Positions 8,695 through 16,632 of a stretch of 64,000 bases of DNA are shown here, piece by piece. The translations under genes and the position numbers were made by a program. The notes beneath the pieces are model-generated. The model ran no database searches. It saw only the letters and a program-made list of their open reading frames with translations, and was not told the DNA's origin. The stretch is taken from the NCBI GenBank assembly GCA_910576775.1, contig CAJTJV010000010.1, positions 1 through 64,000 of the forward strand, in the 5' to 3' direction. Position 1 is the first letter of the stretch. The number at the start of each line of letters is the position of its first letter. Source of the stretch: an uncultured Muribaculaceae bacterium (lineage in GTDB: Bacteria; Bacteroidota; Bacteroidia; Bacteroidales; Muribaculaceae).

Positions 8695-11600
8695 ATGCAT
8701 CTTTTAAGCGACATATTTCGCCTGCGGGTCTCGAAGATAGTCGCCGCTGTCGTTGTTGTGGCGTTGGCGACGCTTGTCGTGGCATGTTCTCCTAAAAAGA
8801 ACAATGCAGCCACACGCAAGTATCAGGAATTCATAACGCGCTATAACATATATTATAACGGAGACAAACACTATACCGAGACTCTCGCCGATATGGAGTC
8901 GAAATACGAGGACGATTATTCCCGTATGGTGCTTATGCATCCCATTCAGGCAAAAGGACAGGAGGGTTTGCCGCAGCCTTCAGGCGATTTCAACCGTTCG
9001 ATAGAGAAAGCGCAGAAAGCTATTCAGCTGAGATCCATAAAAAAGAAACCTGCGAAAAAGTCCGGCAAGTCACACGACCCGGAATACAAGGCGTGGATGA
9101 AGCGCGAGGAATACAATCCTTTTCTGCATAACGCGTGGCTGATGATGGGACGTAGCCAGTTTTACAACGGTGATTTCCTCGGCGCGGCGTCGACATTCTT
9201 CTATATCAGCAAGCATTTTCCGTGGTTGCCTAAGACTGTCACTGAGGCCAAGATCATGCAGGCCATGAGTTATATTTCCATGGACTGGCAATTTGAGGCA
9301 GAGATGATTCTCACGCGCATCAAGCACGATGATCTTACCACAAACCGTCTCCGCCGCCTCTATAATTTCGCTTATGCCGATTTTTATATCCATGCCGCAA
9401 ATTATGAAGATGCCGTGCCGTTCCTCGTCGAAGCTGTGAAAGGAGCCAAAGGGGCGCAGAAGACACGCCTGAATTTCCTTCTCGGCCAGGTTTATCAGAG
9501 GTTGGGACGCAACGCCGAGGCTTACAAAGCTTTTGCAGCTGCCGGATCGTCGGCTTCTACGACATATCGTACTAAATTCAATGCCCGCATAAAGCAGAGC
9601 GAGGTTTTCGCCGGCGACAATATAGAGCAGGAGGTGAAAGCATTGCGACGTATGACTCGTTACGACCGGAACAAGGATTATCTCGATCAGATCTATTATG
9701 CCATAGGCAACTTGTATCTCTCCCGCGGCGATACTGTAAGCGCCATCGAGAATTATGAAATCGCCAACGAGAAATCTACGCGAAACGGTATCGACAAGGC
9801 TATGAACCAGCTGATTCTCGGCGGACTGTATTTCGGAATGAGAAATTATGAGAAAGCTCAGCCCAATTATGCCGAGGCTGTCCCGCTGTTGCCTTCGTCG
9901 TATCCCGATCTCGAGAATATCAAGCGTCGCTCCGACGTCCTCGACGAACTTGCCGTATATTCACAGAATGTCAATCTTCAGGACTCGTTGCTGCGTCTCG
10001 CCGCAATGACTCCCGCCGAACGTGACGCCGTAATAGAGAAATTGATAAAGGAATTTGTTGAGAAAGAGAAGAAGGAAGCAGAGGAAGCGCGTCGTCAGGA
10101 CTATCTCGCCGAGCAAGCCGCAAACGGCAACAAGCTTGAGGATAATAACACGCCGTCGTTTACCATCAACAGCGACAATTCCTGGTATTTCTACAATACA
10201 GCCACAAAGAATGCGGGCAAGACGGAGTTTCAGAAACGCTGGGGCTCCAGAAAGCTTGAGGATGACTGGCGCCGCCGCAACAAGACTTCTTTCAACACGA
10301 GTGATTTCGATTCCGCACAGGCGGATGAATCCGACGAAGAGAATACGGATGTAACGGAGGACGAAAACGTCGAGCCTGAAATGACGGAGGAAGAAAAGGA
10401 AAAAGAGGAAAGAAAGAATGATCCCCATTTCCCGGAGTATTACCTCGCACAGATTCCGCAGACCGACGAGGAAAAGGCTACATCCCACGATGTGATACAG
10501 GAAGGTCTTTATAACATGGGAGTTATCCTAAAGGACAAACTCGAGGATTATGATGCTTCGCAGGCTGAATTCGACCGTCTTCTTGCCGACTATCCCGACA
10601 ATACCTATCGTCTCGACGTGTATTATAATCTATATCTGATGTATCTCCGTATGGGGCGGGCGGAGGAAACCGAGCACTATCGCCAGTTGATACTCGGTGA
10701 TTTCGCGGACTCCAAGTACGGCATCGCTCTGAAAGACAGAAATTATGTCGATAAGCTGCGCGACATGGATGTTATTCAGCAGCAGCTCTACGACAGCGCA
10801 TTCAATGCATATATGGAGAATCGTAATTCTGACGTTCATCTTATCTATGAAAAGATGAACGAGGAATATCCTCTGAGCAAGCTGATGCCGAAATTCATGT
10901 TTCTCCACGCGCTTGCTTATGTCACCGAAAAGAAGAACGATGAGTTCAATACCGCTTTGCGCGAGCTTCTCGAACGCTATCCCGACACTGACATAACTCC
11001 TTTCGCATCCGCATGGCTGAAAGGTATGGCTCAGGGGCGTCAGCTACAGACAGCCGGCTCAAACATGCGTGGCATGATATGGGATACAAGGCTTACGAAC
11101 GACAGCACATCGACGGCATATGCCGACAGCCTCGCGCAGTTCGAACTTAATCCCGATGCGCGGCAGACTCTTGTGTTCACGTTCGCCACAGATAAGGTGG
11201 CGTCCAATGAACTGCTCTACGAGATAGCCCGTCATAATTTCCGCTCTTTTGTGGTTAAGGATTTCGACCTCGAGCCTATGAATTTCGGACGTCTCGGGAT
11301 GATTGTCGTGCGCGGTTTCGATAATATCGAAGAACTTAATCATTATCGCAAAGTGATGGCTTCCAATCCCGATTTCAAGCTTCCGGCGGGTGTTCGGCCC
11401 ATAGCGATCAGCGAGACCAATCTGAAACTTATGCTTGAGCAGGGACGTTCCTTCGACGAATATTTCCGCTATCTCGAAGAACAGAACTATGTCGACGCCC
11501 AGGCAGGCCTGCTTGCTCCCGAGGACGTAGAAATCCTTGATGAAGCCGAATCCGCCGCCGATAGTCTCGCAGAGCCCTCACAAACAGCCGAACCTGAACA

Positions 11601-11826
11601 GGAACCGGCAGAGCCGGAGCAGGAGCCTTCCGCCAGCAAGCCTGAAGCACCATCGTCAGAGCCGGCCAACTCTGCGTCAGGCGTTCCCAAGACTCCCAAT
11701 ATTCCCGAAACTCCAATAACTCCCGGCACTGCGGCGTCCAAGCCGCAGGCTCAGCCTCAACCGAAGCCTACTCCGGCTCCGATTCTTCCCGGTTCCGAAG
11801 GCGACGACCCCCTCTTCGACGAATAA
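8695..11826 (+). CDS. porW: Type IX secretion system lipoprotein PorW/SprE
   Basis: This 1043-residue protein has a lipoprotein signal peptide with the lipid-attachment Cys at residue 31 (LVVACSPKK). The following segment (Y-Q-E-F-I-T-R-Y-N-I-Y-Y-N-G) is the hallmark start of PorW/SprE. Multiple TPR-like helical repeats occupy roughly 140-420 and 620-800. A charged Glu/Lys-rich linker (about 455-600) and a Pro/Glu-rich low-complexity tail (about 945-1040) complete it. In Porphyromonas and Flavobacterium this lipoprotein is needed for type IX secretion and, in gliders, motility. It follows the PgpH-like gene by 28 bases. porU, another component, lies at 47.6 kb, so the system is probably present although its genes are scattered. 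Confidence 0.85.
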   Translation: MHLLSDIFRLRVSKIVAAVVVVALATLVVACSPKKNNAATRKYQEFITRYNIYYNGDKHYTETLADMESKYEDDYSRMVLMHPIQAKGQEGLPQPSGDFNRSIEKAQKAIQLRSIKKKPAKKSGKSHDPEYKAWMKREEYNPFLHNAWLMMGRSQFYNGDFLGAASTFFYISKHFPWLPKTVTEAKIMQAMSYISMDWQFEAEMILTRIKHDDLTTNRLRRLYNFAYADFYIHAANYEDAVPFLVEAVKGAKGAQKTRLNFLLGQVYQRLGRNAEAYKAFAAAGSSASTTYRTKFNARIKQSEVFAGDNIEQEVKALRRMTRYDRNKDYLDQIYYAIGNLYLSRGDTVSAIENYEIANEKSTRNGIDKAMNQLILGGLYFGMRNYEKAQPNYAEAVPLLPSSYPDLENIKRRSDVLDELAVYSQNVNLQDSLLRLAAMTPAERDAVIEKLIKEFVEKEKKEAEEARRQDYLAEQAANGNKLEDNNTPSFTINSDNSWYFYNTATKNAGKTEFQKRWGSRKLEDDWRRRNKTSFNTSDFDSAQADESDEENTDVTEDENVEPEMTEEEKEKEERKNDPHFPEYYLAQIPQTDEEKATSHDVIQEGLYNMGVILKDKLEDYDASQAEFDRLLADYPDNTYRLDVYYNLYLMYLRMGRAEETEHYRQLILGDFADSKYGIALKDRNYVDKLRDMDVIQQQLYDSAFNAYMENRNSDVHLIYEKMNEEYPLSKLMPKFMFLHALAYVTEKKNDEFNTALRELLERYPDTDITPFASAWLKGMAQGRQLQTAGSNMRGMIWDTRLTNDSTSTAYADSLAQFELNPDARQTLVFTFATDKVASNELLYEIARHNFRSFVVKDFDLEPMNFGRLGMIVVRGFDNIEELNHYRKVMASNPDFKLPAGVRPIAISETNLKLMLEQGRSFDEYFRYLEEQNYVDAQAGLLAPEDVEILDEAESAADSLAEPSQTAEPEQEPAEPEQEPSASKPEAPSSEPANSASGVPKTPNIPETPITPGTAASKPQAQPQPKPTPAPILPGSEGDDPLFDE

Positions 11827-11854
11827 AAGCCCGGGGCATACGCTTCTGCGACAT

Positions 11855-11886
11855 TTTTCGCATTCCGAAATTTTTGTTTACATTTG
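11855..11886 (+). promoter_or_regulatory. Promoter of structured RNA copy B
   Basis: A perfect -7 box TACATTTG (11879-11886) is preceded 20 bases upstream by TTTT (11855-11858), a weak -33 element. The predicted start near 11890 is immediately ahead of the first hairpin of the RNA. Confidence 0.55.
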
Positions 11887-11889
11887 TGA

Positions 11890-12198
11890 TTGTAAAGAGA
11901 CCTGATGGAGTTCAGGCTCTTTGCGACATATAATTATCGAAGACGTTTACTGTGCGTCTTGTTCTTGGCACAAGAAATCTCGCAAATTTCAAAGACGAGG
12001 GCTTTTGTCCTTCCTTCAAGGCAAGAACATGGCAGCGGTAGATGACTCAGTGGTATATATGTGCCCGGATGATTACGTCCGGTCGTTGATATATACTAAC
12101 GGGGTTTCTACGCGTTGTCTGTTCCTCTTTGAAAGGCTGTGCGAGAGCCTCTTGTGCGGGAGCGGACAATGGAAGAATCCCCGTCTTTGTGTTTTTAT
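11890..12198 (+). ncRNA. Structured RNA, copy B (unrecognised family)
   Basis: About 310 bases of non-coding sequence with ordered hairpins. (i) AAAGAG-A-CCTGA / TCAGG-CTCTTT (11894-11922). (ii) ACAT at 11926, then AAGACG/CGTCTT (11940-11960). (iii) Linker GTTCTTGGC, then GAAAT/ATTTC around a CTCGC loop (11974-11990). (iv) GTATATAT/ATATATAC (12053-12096) enclosing a CCGGA/TCCGG hairpin. (v) Closing stem ACGGGG/CCCCGT (12099-12184) followed by CTTTGTGTTTTT. The same series occurs at 42912-43259 and, on the other strand, at 40672-40424, with different bases but paired positions preserved. It ends about 110 bases short of the convergent portal gene, so here it is free-standing. The 141-residue reading frame at 11921-12346 is not conserved between copies. 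Function unknown. Confidence 0.7.
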
Positions 12199-12308
12199 AT
12201 CCGGCCAGGAGGGATTACGGCCATATCGTCAGACAGATGTTTACCACTGCGTTTTTTATATTCTTAATATTCCTGTGCATTATTTAGGCAACATCCGGCT
12301 ACACCCTT

Positions 12309-13607
12309 TTATGCCGTCAGGGCTTTTTCGTTGCGGGCGGTGGTGAAGGAGGCGAAGGTGTCGAAGATGTCGGCCAATGCGATGGTGGCATTCTTTACCT
12401 GAGCCTCGAAAAGTTCTGCGCCGCGTGCTCCGGTGGTGCTGCGTCCGGTAAGTGCATCACCTACGCCCGCCGTTTCCTCGAATAATTTCAGCTGTAGCTC
12501 CAATAGCTGATATGCACCGCTGTTGCCGGCGTTTGTCACTACCTGTTGCGGAAGGTATTCGCCGTTGCCGCTGATGGGAATGACGCCATCCGACTGAGCC
12601 CAGCGCCTGCATACCTCCTGCCAGGAGAAATCTTTCGGCAATTGTTTCTGAGGAAAAAGAAGCACACCTTTGGCCGACGTTGCCATTATCTTGTCGATAA
12701 GCACCACCATGCGGTTTATACTTCGCTGCTGGTCTATCACGTCCTCCACAAAGGAGTGTACCTCCCCGTCGGTAAGCGGGTAGAATTTTATGGCGAACGG
12801 ATGTGTGCCGTGACCGAATGGGGAATCATATTCACTCAGGACAGTACCGTCAGGGGCGAGCCACCGACAGTGCCATCGAAAACGGAATGCAACATCTTCG
12901 CCGTCGGTAAGGCTTCCGGCATCAAGAGTCCATACCTCGATCACGCGGCACATGCCTGACTTGCGCGGGCGGAAAAAATCAATGTCGGCGCCGGGTAATC
13001 CGAGAGTGTCCGGTGTAAAAGCCGGAGTTTCATCAGAGGAATAAAGTTCTCTGAGTGCGGCCGCACGTCGCGACGAGCCATTGCAGAAACGAGCCGCCAG
13101 TTCGGGGAAACTCATGTCGTGGAGCATCCCTGTCAGGTTGATGTCCCATCCGCGTGGATCTGAGAATGTATTGACGAAAAAACGGTGGAAATCCACATTG
13201 TCGACCCATATGCCGCGTCGTCCGAAACGTTCCTCGTCGGAGATTCGTTGTACGGCGGTTCCCGAAATAAGAAATTCCTCCAGAAGGCGGCTGTCAAGTT
13301 CCGCAAGAGCGTTCTCGGCAGCGATATTTGCTATCGATGGCAGCTCATAGACTCCATCCTCTGCGGCTGCCGTGCGGTAGCGTCCCACTACCGTTTTTAC
13401 GAGCTGACGGATAAGATTGTTGATAAGCGGAATCTTGCCGCTCTCGGCGACGATTTCGCTTTCACGGCGCAGACGCCCCTTGGAGTCTTTCACAATGTCG
13501 CTCCATTGGTCGCCGTAGGTGTATCGTTTGCAGCGTTGGCGCCGTGCGCGCATGTCGGCGGCATTGCTCCAGGCCTCGTAAGCCTGGCGGATTATTTCTT
13601 TAGACAT
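12309..13607 (-). CDS. Phage portal protein (short form)
   Basis: 432 residues. Portal proteins form the dodecameric ring at one vertex of a phage head through which DNA passes. Visible signatures of P22/SU10-type portals are the N-terminal Y-x-GDQW segment (about 29-37), the NNLIRQLVKTVVGRYR helix (64-79), and FVEDVIDQQRSINRM near residues 285-300. The C-terminus stops soon after the region that would start the crown, so it is shorter than typical portals of this type, usually well over 500 residues. It is last in a four-gene leftward cassette (scaffold-like, capsid, connector-like, portal) with 13 bases to the gene before it. No terminase lies on either side, so DNA packaging is not encoded here. 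The base composition matches neighbouring host genes. Confidence 0.8.
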   Translation of the reverse strand: MSKEIIRQAYEAWSNAADMRARRQRCKRYTYGDQWSDIVKDSKGRLRRESEIVAESGKIPLINNLIRQLVKTVVGRYRTAAAEDGVYELPSIANIAAENALAELDSRLLEEFLISGTAVQRISDEERFGRRGIWVDNVDFHRFFVNTFSDPRGWDINLTGMLHDMSFPELAARFCNGSSRRAAALRELYSSDETPAFTPDTLGLPGADIDFFRPRKSGMCRVIEVWTLDAGSLTDGEDVAFRFRWHCRWLAPDGTVLSEYDSPFGHGTHPFAIKFYPLTDGEVHSFVEDVIDQQRSINRMVVLIDKIMATSAKGVLLFPQKQLPKDFSWQEVCRRWAQSDGVIPISGNGEYLPQQVVTNAGNSGAYQLLELQLKLFEETAGVGDALTGRSTTGARGAELFEAQVKNATIALADIFDTFASFTTARNEKALTA

Positions 13608-13620
13608 ATTTCCGGGTTAT

Positions 13621-14190
13621 TTAGAAGATGTTTAATTGTTTGGCCAGCGCGTCAAGCTGTCCGAGCGCTGTCTCGTCGAGAGTATAGCTGTCCGGTCCTG
13701 CATCGAGTACGGCGGTGAGCAGACTGACGGATTTCCCTTTTGGCCATGCCAGAATATCGCCGGGTGAGCCTCCTGTACCACCCGGATTTTCTACCGCTAT
13801 CGGAGAGTCCGGTGTTGCGGCGAGGAACGGATTCGATTGGCGGCGTACTGTTGCGGCAACCATGTCTTTGTCAAGTATTTTTACAGAGCGGTTCCAACCT
13901 TCAAGTCTGATGGCCTCCACGCGCCGGCACATAGCCGGCAGACTGATTGTCGAAGCTTCATAAGACCCGTCGGTGCTGCGGGATGTTGCAGCAATGTCGG
14001 TCGGTGCCAGCAGCGACATATCGCCGTTGTCGAGAAGGTCGAGATACCATGCCCTGAGCTTACAGTCAAGCAGCCCGTCAATATCGAGCCCGTCGGTGTA
14101 TTCTATTGTGCAGTCGGCACGTACTGGTTCAAGGCCGGCAAGGAGACGAAGACGCCGGCGCATTTCTTCTTTTGAAAGTGTGATTTTCAT
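13621..14190 (-). CDS. Unknown phage-head cassette protein (connector-like by position)
   Basis: A 189-residue protein that I do not recognise. It has a basic helical N-terminus (KEEMRRRLRLLAG), a middle part with alternating short strands (STDGSYEASTISLP, MCRRVEAIRLEGW), a Gly/Pro-rich loop (about 134-145), and a final helical stretch. It lies between the capsid gene (49 bases upstream) and the portal gene (13 bases downstream). In related phages this position often holds a head-tail connector or head-completion protein, which is a positional inference only. No tail gene follows. Confidence 0.6.
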   Translation of the reverse strand: MKITLSKEEMRRRLRLLAGLEPVRADCTIEYTDGLDIDGLLDCKLRAWYLDLLDNGDMSLLAPTDIAATSRSTDGSYEASTISLPAMCRRVEAIRLEGWNRSVKILDKDMVAATVRRQSNPFLAATPDSPIAVENPGGTGGSPGDILAWPKGKSVSLLTAVLDAGPDSYTLDETALGQLDALAKQLNIF

Positions 14191-14239
14191 GTTCCGGAGT
14201 ATTGAAAAGGGAGGACCTGGCGCCCTCCCTGATTATTTA

Positions 14240-15463
14240 TTAGACTTTGCCGATTACTTTCAAATGAGCCTTGGGATAACGCAGTATGAGACACGAAGCT
14301 TCCGTGAGCACTACAGCGTCGGTATTGCGCTGTCCCGACGTGCGTAAATCGAGTTGCTCGGCGCGGAAAGGTATATGGACGTATTTCGTCATATAGTTGG
14401 GGTCGAGGATAAAGCCGTCGTTGCGGTGGCCGCACTGGTCGAAAATTTCGGAATGGAGAAGATAGAGGGTTCCGAAATTTGATACCATCTCCTTGAACTC
14501 CACGCCCCATTTCGTGCGTGTCTCTGTACCGCGGACGATGCGGTTCACGGTAAGCTTGCTTATGGCTTCGAGAAGACCCGTACCGGCGATAAGAATTTTG
14601 CGTTTGGAGCCGTTGTTGCCGGTGAATGCCTTGCTGAAAAGGCTGATAAGGGCGTTCTCGCTCAGATTTGTGATGGGAAGGTCGAAACTGTTGTCTGTCT
14701 GATTCCAGATACCACCTGTTAGATAAAGATATTCATTCTTTACTGTGTCGAACAGTTTCGCGGGAGAGCCGAATATGAAGCTTTTCTCCATGCCGAGGCG
14801 CATGTCGATGATTGCGGCTTCCTCCTGGTCGGAGAAATTCCAGCCCACTTCTTTGTCGGCGATTTTGGCAAGAGTGCTCTGTTCGACCTGCATTTTGAAT
14901 ATTTGGCAATTGTTGCTCGCCTTCCGCGGAATAGCGGCGAACTGGGGCGACTGTACGTCAAGCTCCGATGCGGCGCGTCCCATGCGTACGAGTCGTGTGC
15001 CGGACGGCATTCCCGGCATGTCTATGTTGCCTTCGCCGTCGGAACAGTTTACAGGCGATATCCTTATACCGGTGCCGTTTTCTGCTTTTCCGAGGCAGTA
15101 GAGTACGATAGGCTCGCCTTTGTCGTTGGCGATGTCGGGAACGAGAATCGTCTCGGATACGTCGAAGATGGAATCATTGGATGTACGCATAAGGTAGGTC
15201 GCCATATTGTTCGAATAAGGGCTGCCTTCGCCACCGTCGAAAGCTGAGGACAGAGTTGCTTCGGTTGCTTTGGTGTCCACAGAATAATATTCCACTGTCA
15301 TGGCTCCGGCGTGGCGCGAACTGCCGCAGCGCGAAAGCTGGTCGACGGGTGTCGACATAGGGCGGATTTTGACGATACGCTCGTCAATGGCGTTTCTAAG
15401 AAGCCCGGGGGCGTTCTCGTTGAGGTTCTGAGTAGTGATAGGTGCACTGATGTGATTTGCCAT
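14240..15463 (-). CDS. Phage major capsid protein, SU10/DUF5309-like
   Basis: 407 residues. The opening (A-P-I-T-T-Q-N-L-N-E, then RIVKIRPMSTPVDQLSR) and the region at about 300-355 (RIVRGTETRTKWGVEFKEM, then VSNFGTLYLLHSE and FILDPNYMTKYVHIP) resemble the HK97-fold major capsid proteins of SU10-like phages (DUF5309 family). I know this family from memory and could not run a profile search. No N-terminal delta domain or protease gene is visible; the upstream 98-residue acidic protein may scaffold assembly instead. The gene lies 20 bases after that protein and 49 bases before the connector-like gene. If expressed, it could build a closed shell or a procapsid with the portal. Confidence 0.75.
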   Translation of the reverse strand: MANHISAPITTQNLNENAPGLLRNAIDERIVKIRPMSTPVDQLSRCGSSRHAGAMTVEYYSVDTKATEATLSSAFDGGEGSPYSNNMATYLMRTSNDSIFDVSETILVPDIANDKGEPIVLYCLGKAENGTGIRISPVNCSDGEGNIDMPGMPSGTRLVRMGRAASELDVQSPQFAAIPRKASNNCQIFKMQVEQSTLAKIADKEVGWNFSDQEEAAIIDMRLGMEKSFIFGSPAKLFDTVKNEYLYLTGGIWNQTDNSFDLPITNLSENALISLFSKAFTGNNGSKRKILIAGTGLLEAISKLTVNRIVRGTETRTKWGVEFKEMVSNFGTLYLLHSEIFDQCGHRNDGFILDPNYMTKYVHIPFRAEQLDLRTSGQRNTDAVVLTEASCLILRYPKAHLKVIGKV

Positions 15464-15483
15464 GTTTGAAAAAATTGATGTTG

Positions 15484-15780
15484 TTAGAAGAAAGATTCAT
15501 CCCAGAAATCAGTCCGGGAATTGCCGAGGAAGCTCGGACTTGCGACAGGAATAGACTGCGGAGGCTCTTGTGGTGTGTTGTATTCTGTGATTTCCGATTC
15601 TTCCTCGGTTTGTCGGGGAAGCAGTGATGCGAGGGTGGTCGTGACGTCGGCACCGGAAGCGATAGCGGCGAGTGCATGTGCGGCGTCGGGATGCTTGCTG
15701 ATAGCATGGAGAAGGTCAGTGTCGCTCAGTCCGTTGTCGTTTTCTTCGATAGGTGGAGGGCTTGTTTGTTCGTTTTCCAT
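15484..15780 (-). CDS. Small acidic scaffold-like protein of the capsid cassette
   Basis: 98 residues starting at the ATG at 15780. A longer in-frame start at 15843 lies upstream of the predicted transcript start (box TAACTTTG, 15814-15807) and is rejected. The protein is acidic and Pro-rich at both ends with a central helical stretch (DTDLLHAISKHPDAAHALAA). It ends in an aromatic acidic tail, DFWDESFF. Its size, composition and position just before the capsid gene fit a scaffolding protein, or a cargo/targeting peptide; neither is shown by homology. It is the first gene of the leftward cassette. Confidence 0.6.
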   Translation of the reverse strand: MENEQTSPPPIEENDNGLSDTDLLHAISKHPDAAHALAAIASGADVTTTLASLLPRQTEEESEITEYNTPQEPPQSIPVASPSFLGNSRTDFWDESFF

Positions 15781-15806
15781 TTTAGGTTGTTGTTTGGTTG
15801 ACGATG

Positions 15807-15814
15807 CAAAGTTA
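15807..15814 (-). promoter_or_regulatory. -7 box of the capsid cassette
   Basis: Minus-strand TAACTTTG at 15814-15807 matches TAnnTTTG. No good -33 element is seen 19-21 bases upstream, so it may be weak or need an activator. The start near 15803 gives a 23-base leader to the ATG at 15780. Confidence 0.5.
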
Positions 15815-15917
15815 TCCCTCCCGTCGTCCGCCCTCCGGTGCATATTGCCGCAGCAGGATTTTAACTTTTGAACCTTAGCCGGGGACGATGCGTTTATAAT
15901 GTATTGGATTTCACATT

Positions 15918-16625
15918 ATGCAAGGCAAGGACAACAGTTGGAAGACTCTCATAGGCAGAGTGTTGGAGATATTGGTGCTGACGGTTTCCCTGGCGCTGAT
16001 AGTTATAATATCCATAGACGCTTTCGCCCCGGAGACGCGCCTGTCCGGACACGATTTCTATCGGCTTGTGCAGTTGCCGTTCTGTCTCCTTTTTATGGCT
16101 GATTTCTTTTTCGAGCTTTACAGGAGCACAGACCGCAGTCGTTTCTTCCGTCATAATTTTCTCATTCTCTTCGTATCCATTCCCTATAGTATTATTCTTG
16201 GGACTTTCGGTATCGCTCCGGATGGTTTCGGGGGTATCTTTCTACACTATCTCCCCACTCTCCGTGCAGTCCTTGCAATGGCATACGTTACGAGTTTTAT
16301 TTCACGCGACCGTCTTATCGGCCTTTTCGCGTCATATGCTATGATTCTCCTTCTGTCGATATATTTTGCCTCTCTGATATTTTTCCTTGCCGAGCGGCAT
16401 GTCAATCCTGCTGTCACCGACTATTGGACGGCTCTGTACTGGAGCATCTTACAGGCTACAACACTCGGCGCTTCGTTCTATGCTGTCACAACCGTTGGAA
16501 AAGCTGTCGCGATGGTGATTTCCGTTATGGGAATGCTGATGTTCCCGCTATTCACTGTCTATCTGACCCGCATTGTCAAAAAATACGCGGCTCATGATAC
16601 TCCACAATCCGATAAAAAAAGCTAA
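15918..16625 (+). CDS. Two-pore-helix-type ion channel with atypical filter
   Basis: 235 residues with about five or six hydrophobic helices: near 13-35, 52-70, 80-100, 108-125, 135-158 and 190-220. A re-entrant pore segment (YWSILQATTLGAS, about 170-185) lies before the last helix. The fold matches voltage-gated-like potassium channels. However, the T-V-G-Y-G selectivity filter is replaced by T-T-L-G-A-S, so potassium selectivity is doubtful. Helix 4 lacks the repeated Arg of a voltage sensor. It is divergent from the capsid cassette and starts 138 bases from that cassette's first ATG. The DUF1573 gene begins 7 bases after its stop. Confidence 0.75.
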   Translation: MQGKDNSWKTLIGRVLEILVLTVSLALIVIISIDAFAPETRLSGHDFYRLVQLPFCLLFMADFFFELYRSTDRSRFFRHNFLILFVSIPYSIILGTFGIAPDGFGGIFLHYLPTLRAVLAMAYVTSFISRDRLIGLFASYAMILLLSIYFASLIFFLAERHVNPAVTDYWTALYWSILQATTLGASFYAVTTVGKAVAMVISVMGMLMFPLFTVYLTRIVKKYAAHDTPQSDKKS

Positions 16626-16632
16626 TTTTGTC

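Noticed and set aside
11921..12346. Open frame of 141 residues across the structured RNA copy B
   Set aside because: The sequence is explained by hairpins that recur in copies A and C, where no matching frame exists, and the frame runs into the convergent portal gene.
12309..15814. A complete prophage
   Set aside because: No integrase, terminase, protease, tail, lysis or repressor gene is present on either side; only a head module is seen.
15781..15843. Longer N-terminus for the scaffold-like protein (start at 15843)
   Set aside because: It lies upstream of the -7 box TAACTTTG, so it would not be in the transcript.
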